A stretch of 38,186 nt of DNA from DASQFU01 sp035632955 (GCA_035632955.1 DASQFU010000206.1:1-38186), one strand, 5' to 3'; shown: positions 16,683 through 25,494, numbered from the stretch's first letter. Notes: generated by a model from the sequence alone, not told the origin. Program-made: numbers and translations.

Positions 16683-17029
16683 GCGATTTTCGCCTTGAAG
16701 TCGTCCCCGCAAGTCCACGCACCGACGTCGTGCGCGTCCACGGTCATCTCGACGCCCGCAGCGCCACGACGTTGCTCTCGCAGTGCCGGATGGTCGCCCA
16801 GGAGGGCAAGCACCTGGTGCTGAACCTCGCCGGCGTGGCGTTCATTTCGTCGAGCGGCATCGGCGCGCTGCTGGCGCTGGTGGAGGAGCACAATCAAACC
16901 CCCTACCAGGTTCGGTTGACGGAGGTCTCGCCGGCAGCGGACAGCGTGATCCGCTTGCTGAATCTGGATCAGATCCTCGCGATCGACGCGACCGAAGAGG
17001 CGTCGCGGCAGGCGGTCGAAGCTGCATGA
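16679..17029 (+). CDS. STAS-domain anti-sigma-factor antagonist
   Basis: A 116-residue single STAS domain, normal length for SpoIIAA/RsbV-type antagonists. The phospho-acceptor loop reads FISSSGIG (55-62). The family pattern is D-S-S-G, so Ser58 is the expected phosphorylated residue and the usual Asp before it is Ser57 here. It probably switches between phosphorylated and free forms under the upstream phosphatase/kinase fusion, and binds the kinase domain when unphosphorylated. Both junctions are four-base ATGA overlaps, keeping expression tied to its partners. Confidence 0.93.
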   Translation: MSDFRLEVVPASPRTDVVRVHGHLDARSATTLLSQCRMVAQEGKHLVLNLAGVAFISSSGIGALLALVEEHNQTPYQVRLTEVSPAADSVIRLLNLDQILAIDATEEASRQAVEAA

Positions 17030-18351
17030 GCGAGCCGCTCCGGCGTATCCCTGCCGATGAGCCGGCACCCGAGAGCGGGAGCGGATCCGATCCCGGGCTC
17101 GCCGCACGGCGCGAGCATTCTCTCCGTTCGTTGCTGGAGCTGAGCCGCGAGCTGAAGGTCTCGCTCGACCTCTACGAGACCGCCGACCTGCTGCTCTTCA
17201 ACCTGATGGGGCAGTTCGGAACGGCACGCTCGGCGATGTGGCTGTTCACGGGCGACAAAGGGGCGCGTTCGGTGATGGTGCGGTGCCACGGCTTCAAGCC
17301 GCAGGCGGTGTCCGCCGTGACCGACATCTGTGCGGACGCGGTGCGCCGGCGCCTGGCGCGAGAGCCGTCGCCGATGCTGTCGTGGGCGCTCAAGCCGGAC
17401 CTGGGCACGGCGGAGTTCGAGCTCATCCGCCAGGTCGGGATCGCCTTGTTCGCTCCGCTCTCGGCCCACGGCGAGCTGCTCGGACTGCTGGCCCTCGGGG
17501 CGCGTGTCAACGGCACGAGCTATACCGACGACAACCTGCAGACGCTCGAGACCGCGCTCGGCATGGTCGGGATGTCGCTCCAGAACACGCGCCTCTACAA
17601 CCGCCTGTTCGAGAACAACCGTCAGTTGCGCCTCAGCCACGACCGGTTGCTCGAGCACACTCGGCTGAAGTCCGAGTTTCTCAGCAACGTGAACCACGAG
17701 CTGCGGACGCCGCTCGCCGTGATCATCGGCACGCTCGAATGCATCGTCGATCATCGCTCGACCGACGAAGACCTGAAGGGATTGGTGCAAGGCGGGCTCA
17801 AGAAGTCGCACGATCTCCGAGGAATGATCGAGAACCTGCTGATTCTCGCCGACGCGACCGAGGGCCGCCTCGAAGTCCAGATCGAAGCCGGTACGCTCGG
17901 TCCGGTGCTCGAGGCCTTCCATGCGGAGCGTCTGGCGGGCGTCTCGGAGACGCTGCGGGAGTTCCGTTTCGAGCCTGGGGGCGATCTGCCGGGGGCGCGC
18001 TTCGACCGGAAGCGGCTGCTGCAGATCCTCAACGAACTGGTGGACAACGCGGTCAAGTTCACGCCCAGCGGTGCCCGGCTGGTGTTGCGGACCAGCCGGT
18101 TGGAGGAGAACGACCGCAGATGGGTCGGGATCGAGGTGTCCGACAACGGTCCCGGCATTCCCGCCGACCGTCTGGAGAACCTGTTCCGTTCCTTCGAGCA
18201 GGTGGACGGTTCGTCCACTCGCAGAGTCGGCGGCCTGGGGGTCGGACTGGCCTTCGCCCGTCAACTGGCCGAACGCATGAACGGCGAGCTGCGCGTACGG
18301 AGTGATGTCGGCGCCGGCTCCACGTTCACGCTATTGCTCCCGGCCGCCTGA
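17026..18351 (+). CDS. GAF-domain sensor histidine kinase
   Basis: A 441-residue protein without a signal peptide or clear membrane segment, so cytosolic. A GAF-like sensor spans about 32-190. A HisKA dimerisation domain follows, with the phospho-acceptor His224 in NVNHELRTPL. The HATPase domain has ELVDNAVKF (N-box), DNGPGIP (G1) and GGLGVGLAFA (G2), all intact. No response regulator is encoded in the window, so it is an orphan kinase. It starts inside the STAS stop codon and is the last gene of the five-gene operon. The next gene converges from the other strand 78 bases away. What the GAF domain senses cannot be told. Confidence 0.93.
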   Translation: MSEPLRRIPADEPAPESGSGSDPGLAARREHSLRSLLELSRELKVSLDLYETADLLLFNLMGQFGTARSAMWLFTGDKGARSVMVRCHGFKPQAVSAVTDICADAVRRRLAREPSPMLSWALKPDLGTAEFELIRQVGIALFAPLSAHGELLGLLALGARVNGTSYTDDNLQTLETALGMVGMSLQNTRLYNRLFENNRQLRLSHDRLLEHTRLKSEFLSNVNHELRTPLAVIIGTLECIVDHRSTDEDLKGLVQGGLKKSHDLRGMIENLLILADATEGRLEVQIEAGTLGPVLEAFHAERLAGVSETLREFRFEPGGDLPGARFDRKRLLQILNELVDNAVKFTPSGARLVLRTSRLEENDRRWVGIEVSDNGPGIPADRLENLFRSFEQVDGSSTRRVGGLGVGLAFARQLAERMNGELRVRSDVGAGSTFTLLLPAA

Positions 18352-18429
18352 CACGCTCGATCGTCAACGCGCGTTTACGCACCGCACACAACGGTGGTCC
18401 CGCGGTAGGTCGGAGGTGACATCGAGGGG

Positions 18430-19395
18430 TTATGGCTTGGGAGGTATTTCTCCAACGCAGTACATGCCGAAGCTGATGCCGGCCAAGCGACCAAACTCGC
18501 CAAGCAACAAACTGAGCTCGCGCCAGATCATACGCGTGACCGCGCGATACCGACCGTCCTTTTCGCCTTCGATGATCCATCCCCACTGATGAACGTGTGC
18601 AGGATGCGTGAGGGTCGGCGACCAAAAGCACGTCTCGCGTAGAGCCTCGTCGAATGCCTCCCACTCCGCGATCGATCCGAACGTTTCCTCTACGCTCAGG
18701 AGATGGCCCCCATCTCCCATGCGGAAAATCTTGGACGTGATCCGAACTCCTCTTGCTTCGCGGTCCAATCGAACCACGACGCCCTCCCACAGCAATCGGT
18801 ACCTCTCGACATGATCGGAACGCCGAGTCTTCCCAAACGGGAGTTCCTCGGCCAGCCTCAGCATACGTGCGTGTCGAATCGCTTCTCGCGCATCCGAGCT
18901 CGAGTGGCTGCACAATGCGCCCGGGGGAAAGTACGATCGCGCCGGGCCTCTTCCTGCTTCCTTATCGAGGCGACTGAGTCCTGCGGCTTCTTCCAGCAGT
19001 TTCTTGGCGTCGTCAACGCGATCCTCCAATCGCAGCCGCACCCACACGCTGGGACTCAGGACCCGATTCTTGGGGGAAGGTGAGGCCCGAAATCCGTCGC
19101 CGCGCCCCGTGGTGTCTTCGGGAAGCGCTCGCACCCACTCTTCCACGACTTCGAAGGAGGGTAGCTCCCCTTCGCAAAGAAGGTCGTCGTTCAGCCGGAA
19201 TGCGGGGAGTGCTTCGATCCCAAACTCGCCGGGCGACCCGCCACCGACGACGGTGGTCACAACGGCATCGGGATCCTTGAAGTGGAGTGCTGCCAGATGG
19301 CGAACCAGTTCACTGATGACGATCGCCTCGTCTTCGGTCGATGCGTAGATAGTTAACACTCGCCGCTTTGGGGCTTCCCGCTTGGGACTCTGCAT
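18430..19395 (-). CDS. Unrecognised protein with a thioredoxin-like N-terminal region
   Basis: A 321-residue cytosolic protein I cannot assign to a family. Residues about 8-90 look like a thioredoxin-fold domain: a first strand (RRVLTIYAS), a helix, then LPAFRLND with a possible cis-Pro, and EGELPSFEVVEEWV resembling the C-terminal helix of thioredoxin_3-like proteins. The CxxC motif is missing, so redox activity is unlikely. The rest (about 100-321) is mixed, with several Trp-rich stretches (HVHQWGWIIEGE). The ATG at 19395 has GGAG six bases upstream. A GTG at 19410 has equally good spacing and would lie almost on the stop of the upstream gene. G+C looks lower than in neighbouring genes. It is last in the long minus-strand run. 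Confidence 0.7.
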   Translation of the reverse strand: MQSPKREAPKRRVLTIYASTEDEAIVISELVRHLAALHFKDPDAVVTTVVGGGSPGEFGIEALPAFRLNDDLLCEGELPSFEVVEEWVRALPEDTTGRGDGFRASPSPKNRVLSPSVWVRLRLEDRVDDAKKLLEEAAGLSRLDKEAGRGPARSYFPPGALCSHSSSDAREAIRHARMLRLAEELPFGKTRRSDHVERYRLLWEGVVVRLDREARGVRITSKIFRMGDGGHLLSVEETFGSIAEWEAFDEALRETCFWSPTLTHPAHVHQWGWIIEGEKDGRYRAVTRMIWRELSLLLGEFGRLAGISFGMYCVGEIPPKP

Positions 19396-19413
19396 CGGAG
19401 GCTCCGCCACGTG

Positions 19414-20427
19414 TCACTCCACCGGCAGCACACCCGCGAGCCAGCGCATCACGCTGAGCGCGAACTGTTGGTTGTCGCTGCCTGGGACGTTGATGCCGAA
19501 TCGGCGCACACCTCCGTCGGGCAGCGCGACCGTCTGAGCCGAAAGCATCGCCGCTTCGCCGAGGACGACGACGCGCCCGCGCCCGTAACGAAGCGCGAGA
19601 CCCATCACGCGTCCGCGCGCGGAAGTCACGGGCAGGTTTCGAATCGCGGTGCGCCACGCCATCCCCGGCTCGGGCGAGGCCGCGGCCTGACTCACGGTCG
19701 GGCTCGGGTGGTCGAACGCGTGGCCGCTGAGCGCGAGCAAGACCTTGGAGCCGACCGGCGCCGCGAGCGACTGCCCGGTGTAGGCGACGACGCGCGTGAC
19801 GAGCTCGGTCGAGTCGCGCCCGCGAGTGATCGGGTGGTCGCGCACCAGCCCGTTCAAGCGCGAGAACACGAGCGTCGAGGTGCCGGAAGCCTTGTCGCAG
19901 TGGACCGAGTCCTCCGTGAACCCCTTCCCCATCTCGACGTTGAACCGCTTGGCCAGGTGCTCCGCGCCGGTTCCGAACGGCGCGTGGTCCGCGATCAGCA
20001 GCAGCGCGCCACCGTTCCGCACCCACTCGGCCACGGTGTCGCATTCGGCGAGCGTGAACGCGGCTCGCTCGTAGGCCTCGGGCACGTCCCCGCCCATGGC
20101 GTTGGCGATCACCAGCACCTGGTGCCGGCGCAGGCCGGCGGCGTCGAACCGGCTCGCGTTCGGCGTCACCCGGAAACCGTCGGCTTGGACGAGCTGAACG
20201 AAGGGCCGATATCGGCCGGTCGTGGTGTGAAAGTTGTCGTGGGCCTCGTCGAACAACACGCTCGGGCCCTGGGCACCGTAAGCCGGGCGCGACACCTTGG
20301 GATCGAACTCGGCATCCGCCTGTTGCTGAGCGCGTGCGGGGCACGCCAGGACGAGCGAAACGAGGGCGGCAAGCGCGATCGTGTCGTGAGCGCGCACGGG
20401 CAGGGAACGTCGCGCGCCGGGCACCAC
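19414..20427 (-). CDS. Exported DUF4350-like protein
   Basis: A 337-residue protein with a signal peptide (TIALAALVSLVLACPARAQ). The mature part begins with VLFDEAHDNFHTTTGRY, followed by a GATase-like pattern with a strand LVIANAMGG and later VAEWVRNGGALLLIADHAPFG. This matches the DUF4350 type, a class I amidotransferase-like Rossmann fold without known catalysis. GRGRVVVLGEAAML follows near the C-terminus, as in gliding/transport-associated GldG-type relatives. The GTG at 20427 lies three bases after the metK stop; a GTG at 20424 is equally possible. Function is unknown; a periplasmic role is inferred from the signal peptide. Confidence 0.75.
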   Translation of the reverse strand: MVPGARRSLPVRAHDTIALAALVSLVLACPARAQQQADAEFDPKVSRPAYGAQGPSVLFDEAHDNFHTTTGRYRPFVQLVQADGFRVTPNASRFDAAGLRRHQVLVIANAMGGDVPEAYERAAFTLAECDTVAEWVRNGGALLLIADHAPFGTGAEHLAKRFNVEMGKGFTEDSVHCDKASGTSTLVFSRLNGLVRDHPITRGRDSTELVTRVVAYTGQSLAAPVGSKVLLALSGHAFDHPSPTVSQAAASPEPGMAWRTAIRNLPVTSARGRVMGLALRYGRGRVVVLGEAAMLSAQTVALPDGGVRRFGINVPGSDNQQFALSVMRWLAGVLPVE

Positions 20428-20429
20428 GT

Positions 20430-21575
20430 CTACACGCTGCGCGCCAGCAGCCGCGCCTTGTCGGTGCGTTCCCACGTGAAGCTCGGCTCGCGGCGGCCGA
20501 AGTGCCCGTAGGCGGCGGTGATGCGGAAGATCGGGCGTCGCAGCTTGAGGTGCTTGATCAGCCCCTTCGGTGTGAGGTTGAAGTGCTTGCGCACGAGATC
20601 GGTCAGCTTTTCGTCGCTCACCTTCCCGGTGCGCCGGCTGTCGACCATGACGCTGACCGGCTCGGGAACGCCGATCGCGTACGCGATCTGGACTTCGGCG
20701 CGGTCGCACAGCCCGCTCGCGACCAGGTTCTTGGCCACGTAGCGGGCGCCGTAGCTCGCCGAGCGATCCACCTTGCTCGGATCCTTGCCCGAGAACGCGC
20801 CGCCGCCGTGACTGCCGACGCCGCCATAGGTGTCGACGATGATCTTGCGGCCGGTGAGCCCGGTGTCGGCCATCGGGCCGCCCTTGATGAACTGCCCGGT
20901 CGGGTTGATGTGGAACCGGATCGGCTTGGCGCGATCCACGAGCCGGCGCGGCAGCACCGGCATGATGACGCTCTCGATCATGTCGCGGCGGATCTGCGCT
21001 TGCTTGGCCGATGCGGCGTGCTGAGTCGAGACCACGACCGTGTCCACCCGCACCGGCCGGCCGTTGTCGTATTCGACCGTGACCTGCGACTTGCCGTCGG
21101 GGCGCAGATACGGAATCTTGCCGCTCCGCCGCACCTGTGCGAGCCGGCGCGTCATGCCGTGCGCGAGCGTGATCGGTAGCGGCATCAGCTCCTTGGTTTC
21201 GCGGCACGCGTAGCCGAACATCAGGCCCTGGTCGCCGGCGCCACCCTTGTCGACGCCCATCGAGATGTCGGGCGACTGGTCGTCGATGGTGGTGACGACC
21301 GCGCACGTGTGGCTGTCGAAGCCGTATTCCGCGCTGTCGTAGCCGATCTCGCCGATCACCTTGCGCACCAGGCTCGGAATTTCGACATAGCCGTGGCTCG
21401 AGATCTCCCCGGCCACGATCGCGAGGCCGGTGGTCACCAGCACCTCGCACGCGACGCGGCTCAAGGGATCCTGCTCGATCAGCGCATCGAGCACGGCGTC
21501 CGAGATCTGATCCGCGATCTTGTCGGGATGTCCCTCGGTGACCGACTCCGATGTGAACAAGTGGCGAGCGCCCAT
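20430..21575 (-). CDS. metK: S-adenosylmethionine synthetase
   Basis: A 381-residue enzyme making S-adenosylmethionine from methionine and ATP in the cytosol. Family signatures are intact: GHPDKIADQISDAVLD near the N-terminus (His16), GAGDQG at 112-117 and the P-loop-like GGGAFSGKDPSKVDRSASY around 251-265. Length matches the family (about 380-400). GAGG lies 7 bases before the ATG. The 5' leader from the end of the nucleotidyltransferase gene (108 bases) can fold into two strong hairpins, described separately. Confidence 0.98.
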   Translation of the reverse strand: MGARHLFTSESVTEGHPDKIADQISDAVLDALIEQDPLSRVACEVLVTTGLAIVAGEISSHGYVEIPSLVRKVIGEIGYDSAEYGFDSHTCAVVTTIDDQSPDISMGVDKGGAGDQGLMFGYACRETKELMPLPITLAHGMTRRLAQVRRSGKIPYLRPDGKSQVTVEYDNGRPVRVDTVVVSTQHAASAKQAQIRRDMIESVIMPVLPRRLVDRAKPIRFHINPTGQFIKGGPMADTGLTGRKIIVDTYGGVGSHGGGAFSGKDPSKVDRSASYGARYVAKNLVASGLCDRAEVQIAYAIGVPEPVSVMVDSRRTGKVSDEKLTDLVRKHFNLTPKGLIKHLKLRRPIFRITAAYGHFGRREPSFTWERTDKARLLARSV

Positions 21576-21614
21576 TCCGTGTCCTCGTCTCTGCGTATCG
21601 GGTTGCGAACTCGT

Positions 21615-21672
21615 GACCGGCGTACCGGTCCAATCGAAAGGATCGCCACCCGCGATGGTGCGGAGGGCGACC
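21615..21672 (-). promoter_or_regulatory. Structured 5' leader upstream of metK
   Basis: Two stems lie between the nucleotidyltransferase stop and metK. Distal: 21640-21647 pairs with 21666-21672 (seven pairs, one bulge) and encloses CCGC/GCGG. Proximal: 21615-21620 pairs perfectly with 21625-21630 around a four-base loop. The metK ATG is 40 bases downstream. SAM-sensing RNAs commonly precede metK, but I could not match the conserved core of a known SAM class. It may be a new class, a processing site or simple structure. Confidence 0.35.
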
Positions 21673-21683
21673 CACGTGAGTGT

Positions 21684-22676
21684 CTAGGTGATCTTGACCT
21701 CGCTCGAATCGCCGACGTTCAACCGTTTGAACGCGCCCTTGACGAGCGCATTCTCCCCCACCACCGAGCCCTCGAGCAGGATGTCCTCGATCGTGGCGTT
21801 CTCGTTCACGATCGAGTCGCGGACCACGGCATTGCGCAGCCGAGCCCCGGCCGCGACCGAAACGTGGGGCCCGAGGATGCAGTTCTCGATCACCGCGCCG
21901 GCGGCGACCGACACCGGCGGATGCACGACCGTGCCCGGGATCACGACGCCGTCGCCACGTTTGCCGAGCAGGATTCGGTTGGTCTCGAGCAGCGTCTCGG
22001 TCTTGCCGCAGTCGTACCAGCCCTCGACCGGGAACGTCGTCAGCACTTCGCCCTTCTCGACCAGGAGCTGCATCGCGTCGGTGAGTTGGAACTCGCCCTT
22101 GGTGCGGATGTTCCTGTTCTGAAGCTCCTCGAGCGCCGTGAACAGCGGTTGGGCGTGCGTGAAGAAGTAGATGCCGGTGATCGCGAGGTTCGAAGTCGGA
22201 TGCTCGGGCTTCTCCACCATCCGGGTGACGCGGCCGCGATCATCGACTTCGACGATCCCGAAACGCCGCGGATCCTCGACCGCTTTGACGCCGATGCTCG
22301 CGGTCGGCCCCGAGAGCACGCCTTTGAGGTCGGCCTCGAAGATCGTGTCGCCGAGAATGATGAGGATCGGCCGGTCGTCCACATGGGGCGCCGCGAGCGA
22401 GACCGCGTGGCCGAGCCCGAGGCGCTCGGGCTGATCGGCGTAGTGGATCTGGAGATGCCGGTAGCGCGCGTTCACGTACTGCTCGATCAGCTCGCCCATG
22501 TAGCCGACCACCAGCACCGCCTCGTCGATGCCGAGGCTCGGCAGGTCGTCCAGGATGTGCGCGAGGATCGGCTTGCCCGCGACGTGCAGCAGCACCTTCG
22601 GCAACGTGTGGGTATGGGGCCTGAGCCGCGTGCCCACGCCCGCCACCGGGATGATCGCGATCGGCTTGCCGGTCAC
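21684..22676 (-). CDS. Sugar-phosphate nucleotidyltransferase with left-handed beta-helix tail
   Basis: A 330-residue enzyme that couples a sugar 1-phosphate to a nucleoside triphosphate. The signature GVGTRLRPHTHTLPK (13-27) binds the nucleotide. ILGDTIFEAD contains the metal-site Asp. GWYDCGKTETLLETN is typical of the RmlA/mannose-1-phosphate guanylyltransferase-like group. The C-terminal part (about 245-330) shows hexapeptide-type repeats (VIENCILGPHVSVAAGA and following), which form a left-handed helix. Whether glucose-1-P or mannose-1-P is used cannot be read from sequence. The neighbouring phosphoglucose/phosphomannose isomerase makes both plausible. The GTG start overlaps the upstream stop by four bases and has GGAG five bases before it. 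Confidence 0.9.
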   Translation of the reverse strand: MTGKPIAIIPVAGVGTRLRPHTHTLPKVLLHVAGKPILAHILDDLPSLGIDEAVLVVGYMGELIEQYVNARYRHLQIHYADQPERLGLGHAVSLAAPHVDDRPILIILGDTIFEADLKGVLSGPTASIGVKAVEDPRRFGIVEVDDRGRVTRMVEKPEHPTSNLAITGIYFFTHAQPLFTALEELQNRNIRTKGEFQLTDAMQLLVEKGEVLTTFPVEGWYDCGKTETLLETNRILLGKRGDGVVIPGTVVHPPVSVAAGAVIENCILGPHVSVAAGARLRNAVVRDSIVNENATIEDILLEGSVVGENALVKGAFKRLNVGDSSEVKIT

Positions 22677-23740
22677 GCTTGCTCCGCCCCCGAGAGACGC
22701 CGCTTGAACTCGTCGATGGAAGCCACCGGCGAAGGATCGACGCCGGTCACGAACGCCAGATAGAGACTCACGTAGTCGCCGAACTGAACCAGCGACGCGA
22801 GGCGCGCCAAACGTCCATGGCCCACCGAGCCGATCTCGTGCACCGACGCTCCCTGCCTGGCCGCGAACTCCGCAGTGAGCGAGAGCCGCTGTGCGGTGTC
22901 GGCCGAATCCTCGCGATCGCGCAGGAGCACGACCGCCGCCGAACCCGACACTGGTCCGGGACGCTCCCAAGCGACGATTTCGTTGTGATTGAGCTCCGGC
23001 ACGACTGCCGAATGGCCGAGCAGCTTAGCATTTTCGTTGATCTGCTGCCGCATGCGGGACGCCGCCGCGGCGGTGCGCTCGGTGCCGGAATAGATCACGA
23101 CCAACCGCCCCGCGAGCGCGCGCACGAGTTGCTTCGCGGGATTGCGCGCCTCGGGCACGCTCGGGCCCAACGTCGCGTTGCGCTCGCGCAGCAGCTCCGC
23201 GGCTTCGCGCCAGTCCGCGGCTGGATCGTCCGCCCAATCGAGCGCGGCGATCAGATGCGTGACCGTCACCCAGGCCGAGAACAGCGCGGCGCGCGGCGGC
23301 GAGCCGCCCGGCAGCTTCGCCCACGGCACGGCGTCGCGATCGCAGGCGACGGCAAGCGCACCGCCGGTGGTCATCGCCGCGCGCGGCACCTGCCGGCGGG
23401 CCGCCTCCTGGTAGAGCGCGAGCGTCTCGGCGGTGTTGCCGGAGTACGAGCACAGGAGCGCGAACGCCTCGCGCGTCACGCACGCGGGCCAATGGTCCTC
23501 GCGCACGACCAGGAGCGGGCGCGGCGTGCGGTCGGCGTAGAGGCCAGCGGTCAGCTCGCCGGCGATCGCCGATCCGCCCATGGCGCCGAGCGCGAGCAGC
23601 GACGGCATGCGCGCTTGCAAGCGCCAGGGATACGCGGCCAGGCGCGCCAACGCGTCATCGATGTGGTCGGGAATGCGCTCGATGCGCGCCGCCATGCCGC
23701 CCCGGTCGAGGCCTCCGAACGGAGGCTCGAGCGCACTCAT
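22673..23740 (-). CDS. Bifunctional phosphoglucose/phosphomannose isomerase
   Basis: A 355-residue SIS-fold protein matching the archaeal/bacterial bifunctional PGI/PMI type, which interconverts glucose-6-P or mannose-6-P with fructose-6-P. Diagnostic segments are GAMGGSAIAGE (52-62), SYSGNTAETL (99-108), ELNHNEIVAWE (about 245-255) and the C-terminal GVDPSPVASIDEFKRRL. Length is normal for the type (about 310-350). It sits directly behind the PTS genes with a four-base overlap to ptsI, so it can feed PTS-derived hexose phosphates into central metabolism. The nucleotidyltransferase after it may take the other branch to nucleotide sugars. Confidence 0.92.
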   Translation of the reverse strand: MSALEPPFGGLDRGGMAARIERIPDHIDDALARLAAYPWRLQARMPSLLALGAMGGSAIAGELTAGLYADRTPRPLLVVREDHWPACVTREAFALLCSYSGNTAETLALYQEAARRQVPRAAMTTGGALAVACDRDAVPWAKLPGGSPPRAALFSAWVTVTHLIAALDWADDPAADWREAAELLRERNATLGPSVPEARNPAKQLVRALAGRLVVIYSGTERTAAAASRMRQQINENAKLLGHSAVVPELNHNEIVAWERPGPVSGSAAVVLLRDREDSADTAQRLSLTAEFAARQGASVHEIGSVGHGRLARLASLVQFGDYVSLYLAFVTGVDPSPVASIDEFKRRLSGAEQA

Positions 23741-25494
23741 CGCTCACCCCGCGAGCCGACGACGTCGTCGGGCAACACGGGCTCCAGCGTCCGGCTCAGC
23801 AGCTCGCGCACCGCCTGCGCCGATGGCTGGCGCAGCGCCTCCTCGGCGATCTCGGCCACGCGCGCCTGCTCGACGCTCCGGATCGCCGCCTTGATCCGCG
23901 GCAGGTCGAAGCACGACACGCTGAGCTCGTCGACGCCGAGTCCGACCAGCAGCACCGCGTGGAGCGGATCACCCGCCATCTCGCCGCACACGCCAACCCA
24001 GCGCGCCGCCGTGTGCCCCGCCTGCACCGTGTGATGGATGCTGCGCAGCACCGCCGGATCGAGCGGCTCGTAGAGCTGCGCCAGCCGCTCGTTGCCGCGA
24101 TCCATGGCGAGCGTGTACTGAATCAGGTCGTTGGAGCCGATCGAGAAGAACCGCGCGTGCTGGGCAAGATGATCCGCGACCCAAACCGAGCTCGGCGTCT
24201 CGATCATGATGCCGATCTCGAGCTCCCGGTCGTGGGCCACGTTCTTACGCTGGAGATCGCGCTCGACTTCGGCGCACAGCCCGCGCGCTTTGTTCAACTC
24301 CTCGAGGCCCGAGATCATCGGGAACATCATCCGCACCTTGCCATGCGCGCTCGCGCGATAGATCGCTCGGATCTGCGTGCGAAACACTTCGGGATGGTGG
24401 AGCGCGAACCGAATGCCGCGCCAGCCGAGGAACGGGTTGGTCTCGTGGGTGGTGCCGAGATAGGAGGCCACTTTGTCGCCGCCGAGATCCATGGTGCGGA
24501 AGATCACCGGCCGCGGCGCGACCCGCTCCGCGACTCCTTTATACGCCCGGTACTGCTCGTCCTCGCTCGGCAGCTCGGCACGATCGAGGTAGAAGAACTC
24601 GGTGCGGAACAGGCCGACGCCGTCGGCGCCTACGAGCAGCACCTGCTCGACCTCGGCCGGCAGCTCGATGTTGGCGCCGAGCTCGATGCGCCGGCCGTCG
24701 ACCGTGACGGCGGGTTGCTCGCGCAGGTCGAGCAACGCGCGCCCCTTCTGCTCGACGTGCTCGCGCCGCGCCCGATGATGGGCCGCGGCGGCCGCATCGG
24801 GGTCGAGATCGACCTCGCCGAGGAACCCGTCCACGACGCCGAGCTGCCCGTTCTTGACGTGCTGCGTCACGCCCGGTACGCCGACCACCGCCGGGATGCC
24901 GCGCCCGCGGGCGACGATCGAGCTGTGCGACGTGCGTCCGCCGGTCTCGGTCACCAGCCCGAGCACGCGACTGCGGTCGAGCATCGCCATGTCGCTCGCA
25001 CCGATCTCGTGTGCGACCAGCACCGACGGATCCTTCAAGTCCGCAAGGCCGCGCTGGCCGCCGCCGACCAGGTAACGGAGCACGCGGCGTTCGACGTCCA
25101 ACACGTCGGCCTGCCGCTCGCGCAGGTACTCGTCTTCGACCCGCTCGAGACGGGTCGCAATTTTCGACATGTAGTCGCGGAACGCCACGCCGGCGTTGCG
25201 CCGGTCGCGGCGGATTTCCTCGAGCACGACGCGCCGGAGCTCCGGATCGTCCACCATCAGGAGCTGCGCTTCATAGATCGCCGCCTCGGCCTCGCCCAGC
25301 TCGGCCGCGATGCCGCTCTTGATCTGCTCCAGATCGCGGCGCGACGAGTCCAGGGCGCGCTCGAAGAACTGGACTTCCTCTTCGATCCGCTCCGAAGGGA
25401 TCGTGAAGTCGCGCACTCTCAGCTCTTCGACGAGCACGACGTACACCGGACCGACGCCGATGCCCGGAGACGCGGGGATGCCTCGGAACTTCAT
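23737..25494 (-). CDS. ptsI: PTS enzyme I (phosphoenolpyruvate-protein phosphotransferase)
   Basis: A 585-residue enzyme that moves phosphate from PEP to HPr. The N-terminal HPr-binding and phosphohistidine part carries GGRTSHSSIVARG with active His190. The PEP-binding barrel follows, with MDLGGDK, the metal/PEP region NDLIQYTLAMDRGN and the catalytic Cys in VCGEMAGD. Length matches family members (about 570-590). The start overlaps the HPr stop by four bases (ATGA), and its own stop overlaps the isomerase start. It provides general PTS phosphate for the EIIABCD genes just upstream. Confidence 0.98.
   Translation of the reverse strand: MKFRGIPASPGIGVGPVYVVLVEELRVRDFTIPSERIEEEVQFFERALDSSRRDLEQIKSGIAAELGEAEAAIYEAQLLMVDDPELRRVVLEEIRRDRRNAGVAFRDYMSKIATRLERVEDEYLRERQADVLDVERRVLRYLVGGGQRGLADLKDPSVLVAHEIGASDMAMLDRSRVLGLVTETGGRTSHSSIVARGRGIPAVVGVPGVTQHVKNGQLGVVDGFLGEVDLDPDAAAAAHHRARREHVEQKGRALLDLREQPAVTVDGRRIELGANIELPAEVEQVLLVGADGVGLFRTEFFYLDRAELPSEDEQYRAYKGVAERVAPRPVIFRTMDLGGDKVASYLGTTHETNPFLGWRGIRFALHHPEVFRTQIRAIYRASAHGKVRMMFPMISGLEELNKARGLCAEVERDLQRKNVAHDRELEIGIMIETPSSVWVADHLAQHARFFSIGSNDLIQYTLAMDRGNERLAQLYEPLDPAVLRSIHHTVQAGHTAARWVGVCGEMAGDPLHAVLLVGLGVDELSVSCFDLPRIKAAIRSVEQARVAEIAEEALRQPSAQAVRELLSRTLEPVLPDDVVGSRGER

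Noticed and set aside
19411..20511. 366-codon plus-strand open frame opposite the DUF4350-like gene
   Set aside because: The minus strand gives a signal peptide and a family-like core; this frame gives neither.
21309..24034. Two long plus-strand open frames opposite metK, the nucleotidyltransferase and the isomerase
   Set aside because: Shadows of conserved minus-strand genes, with Arg/His/Asp-rich composition.
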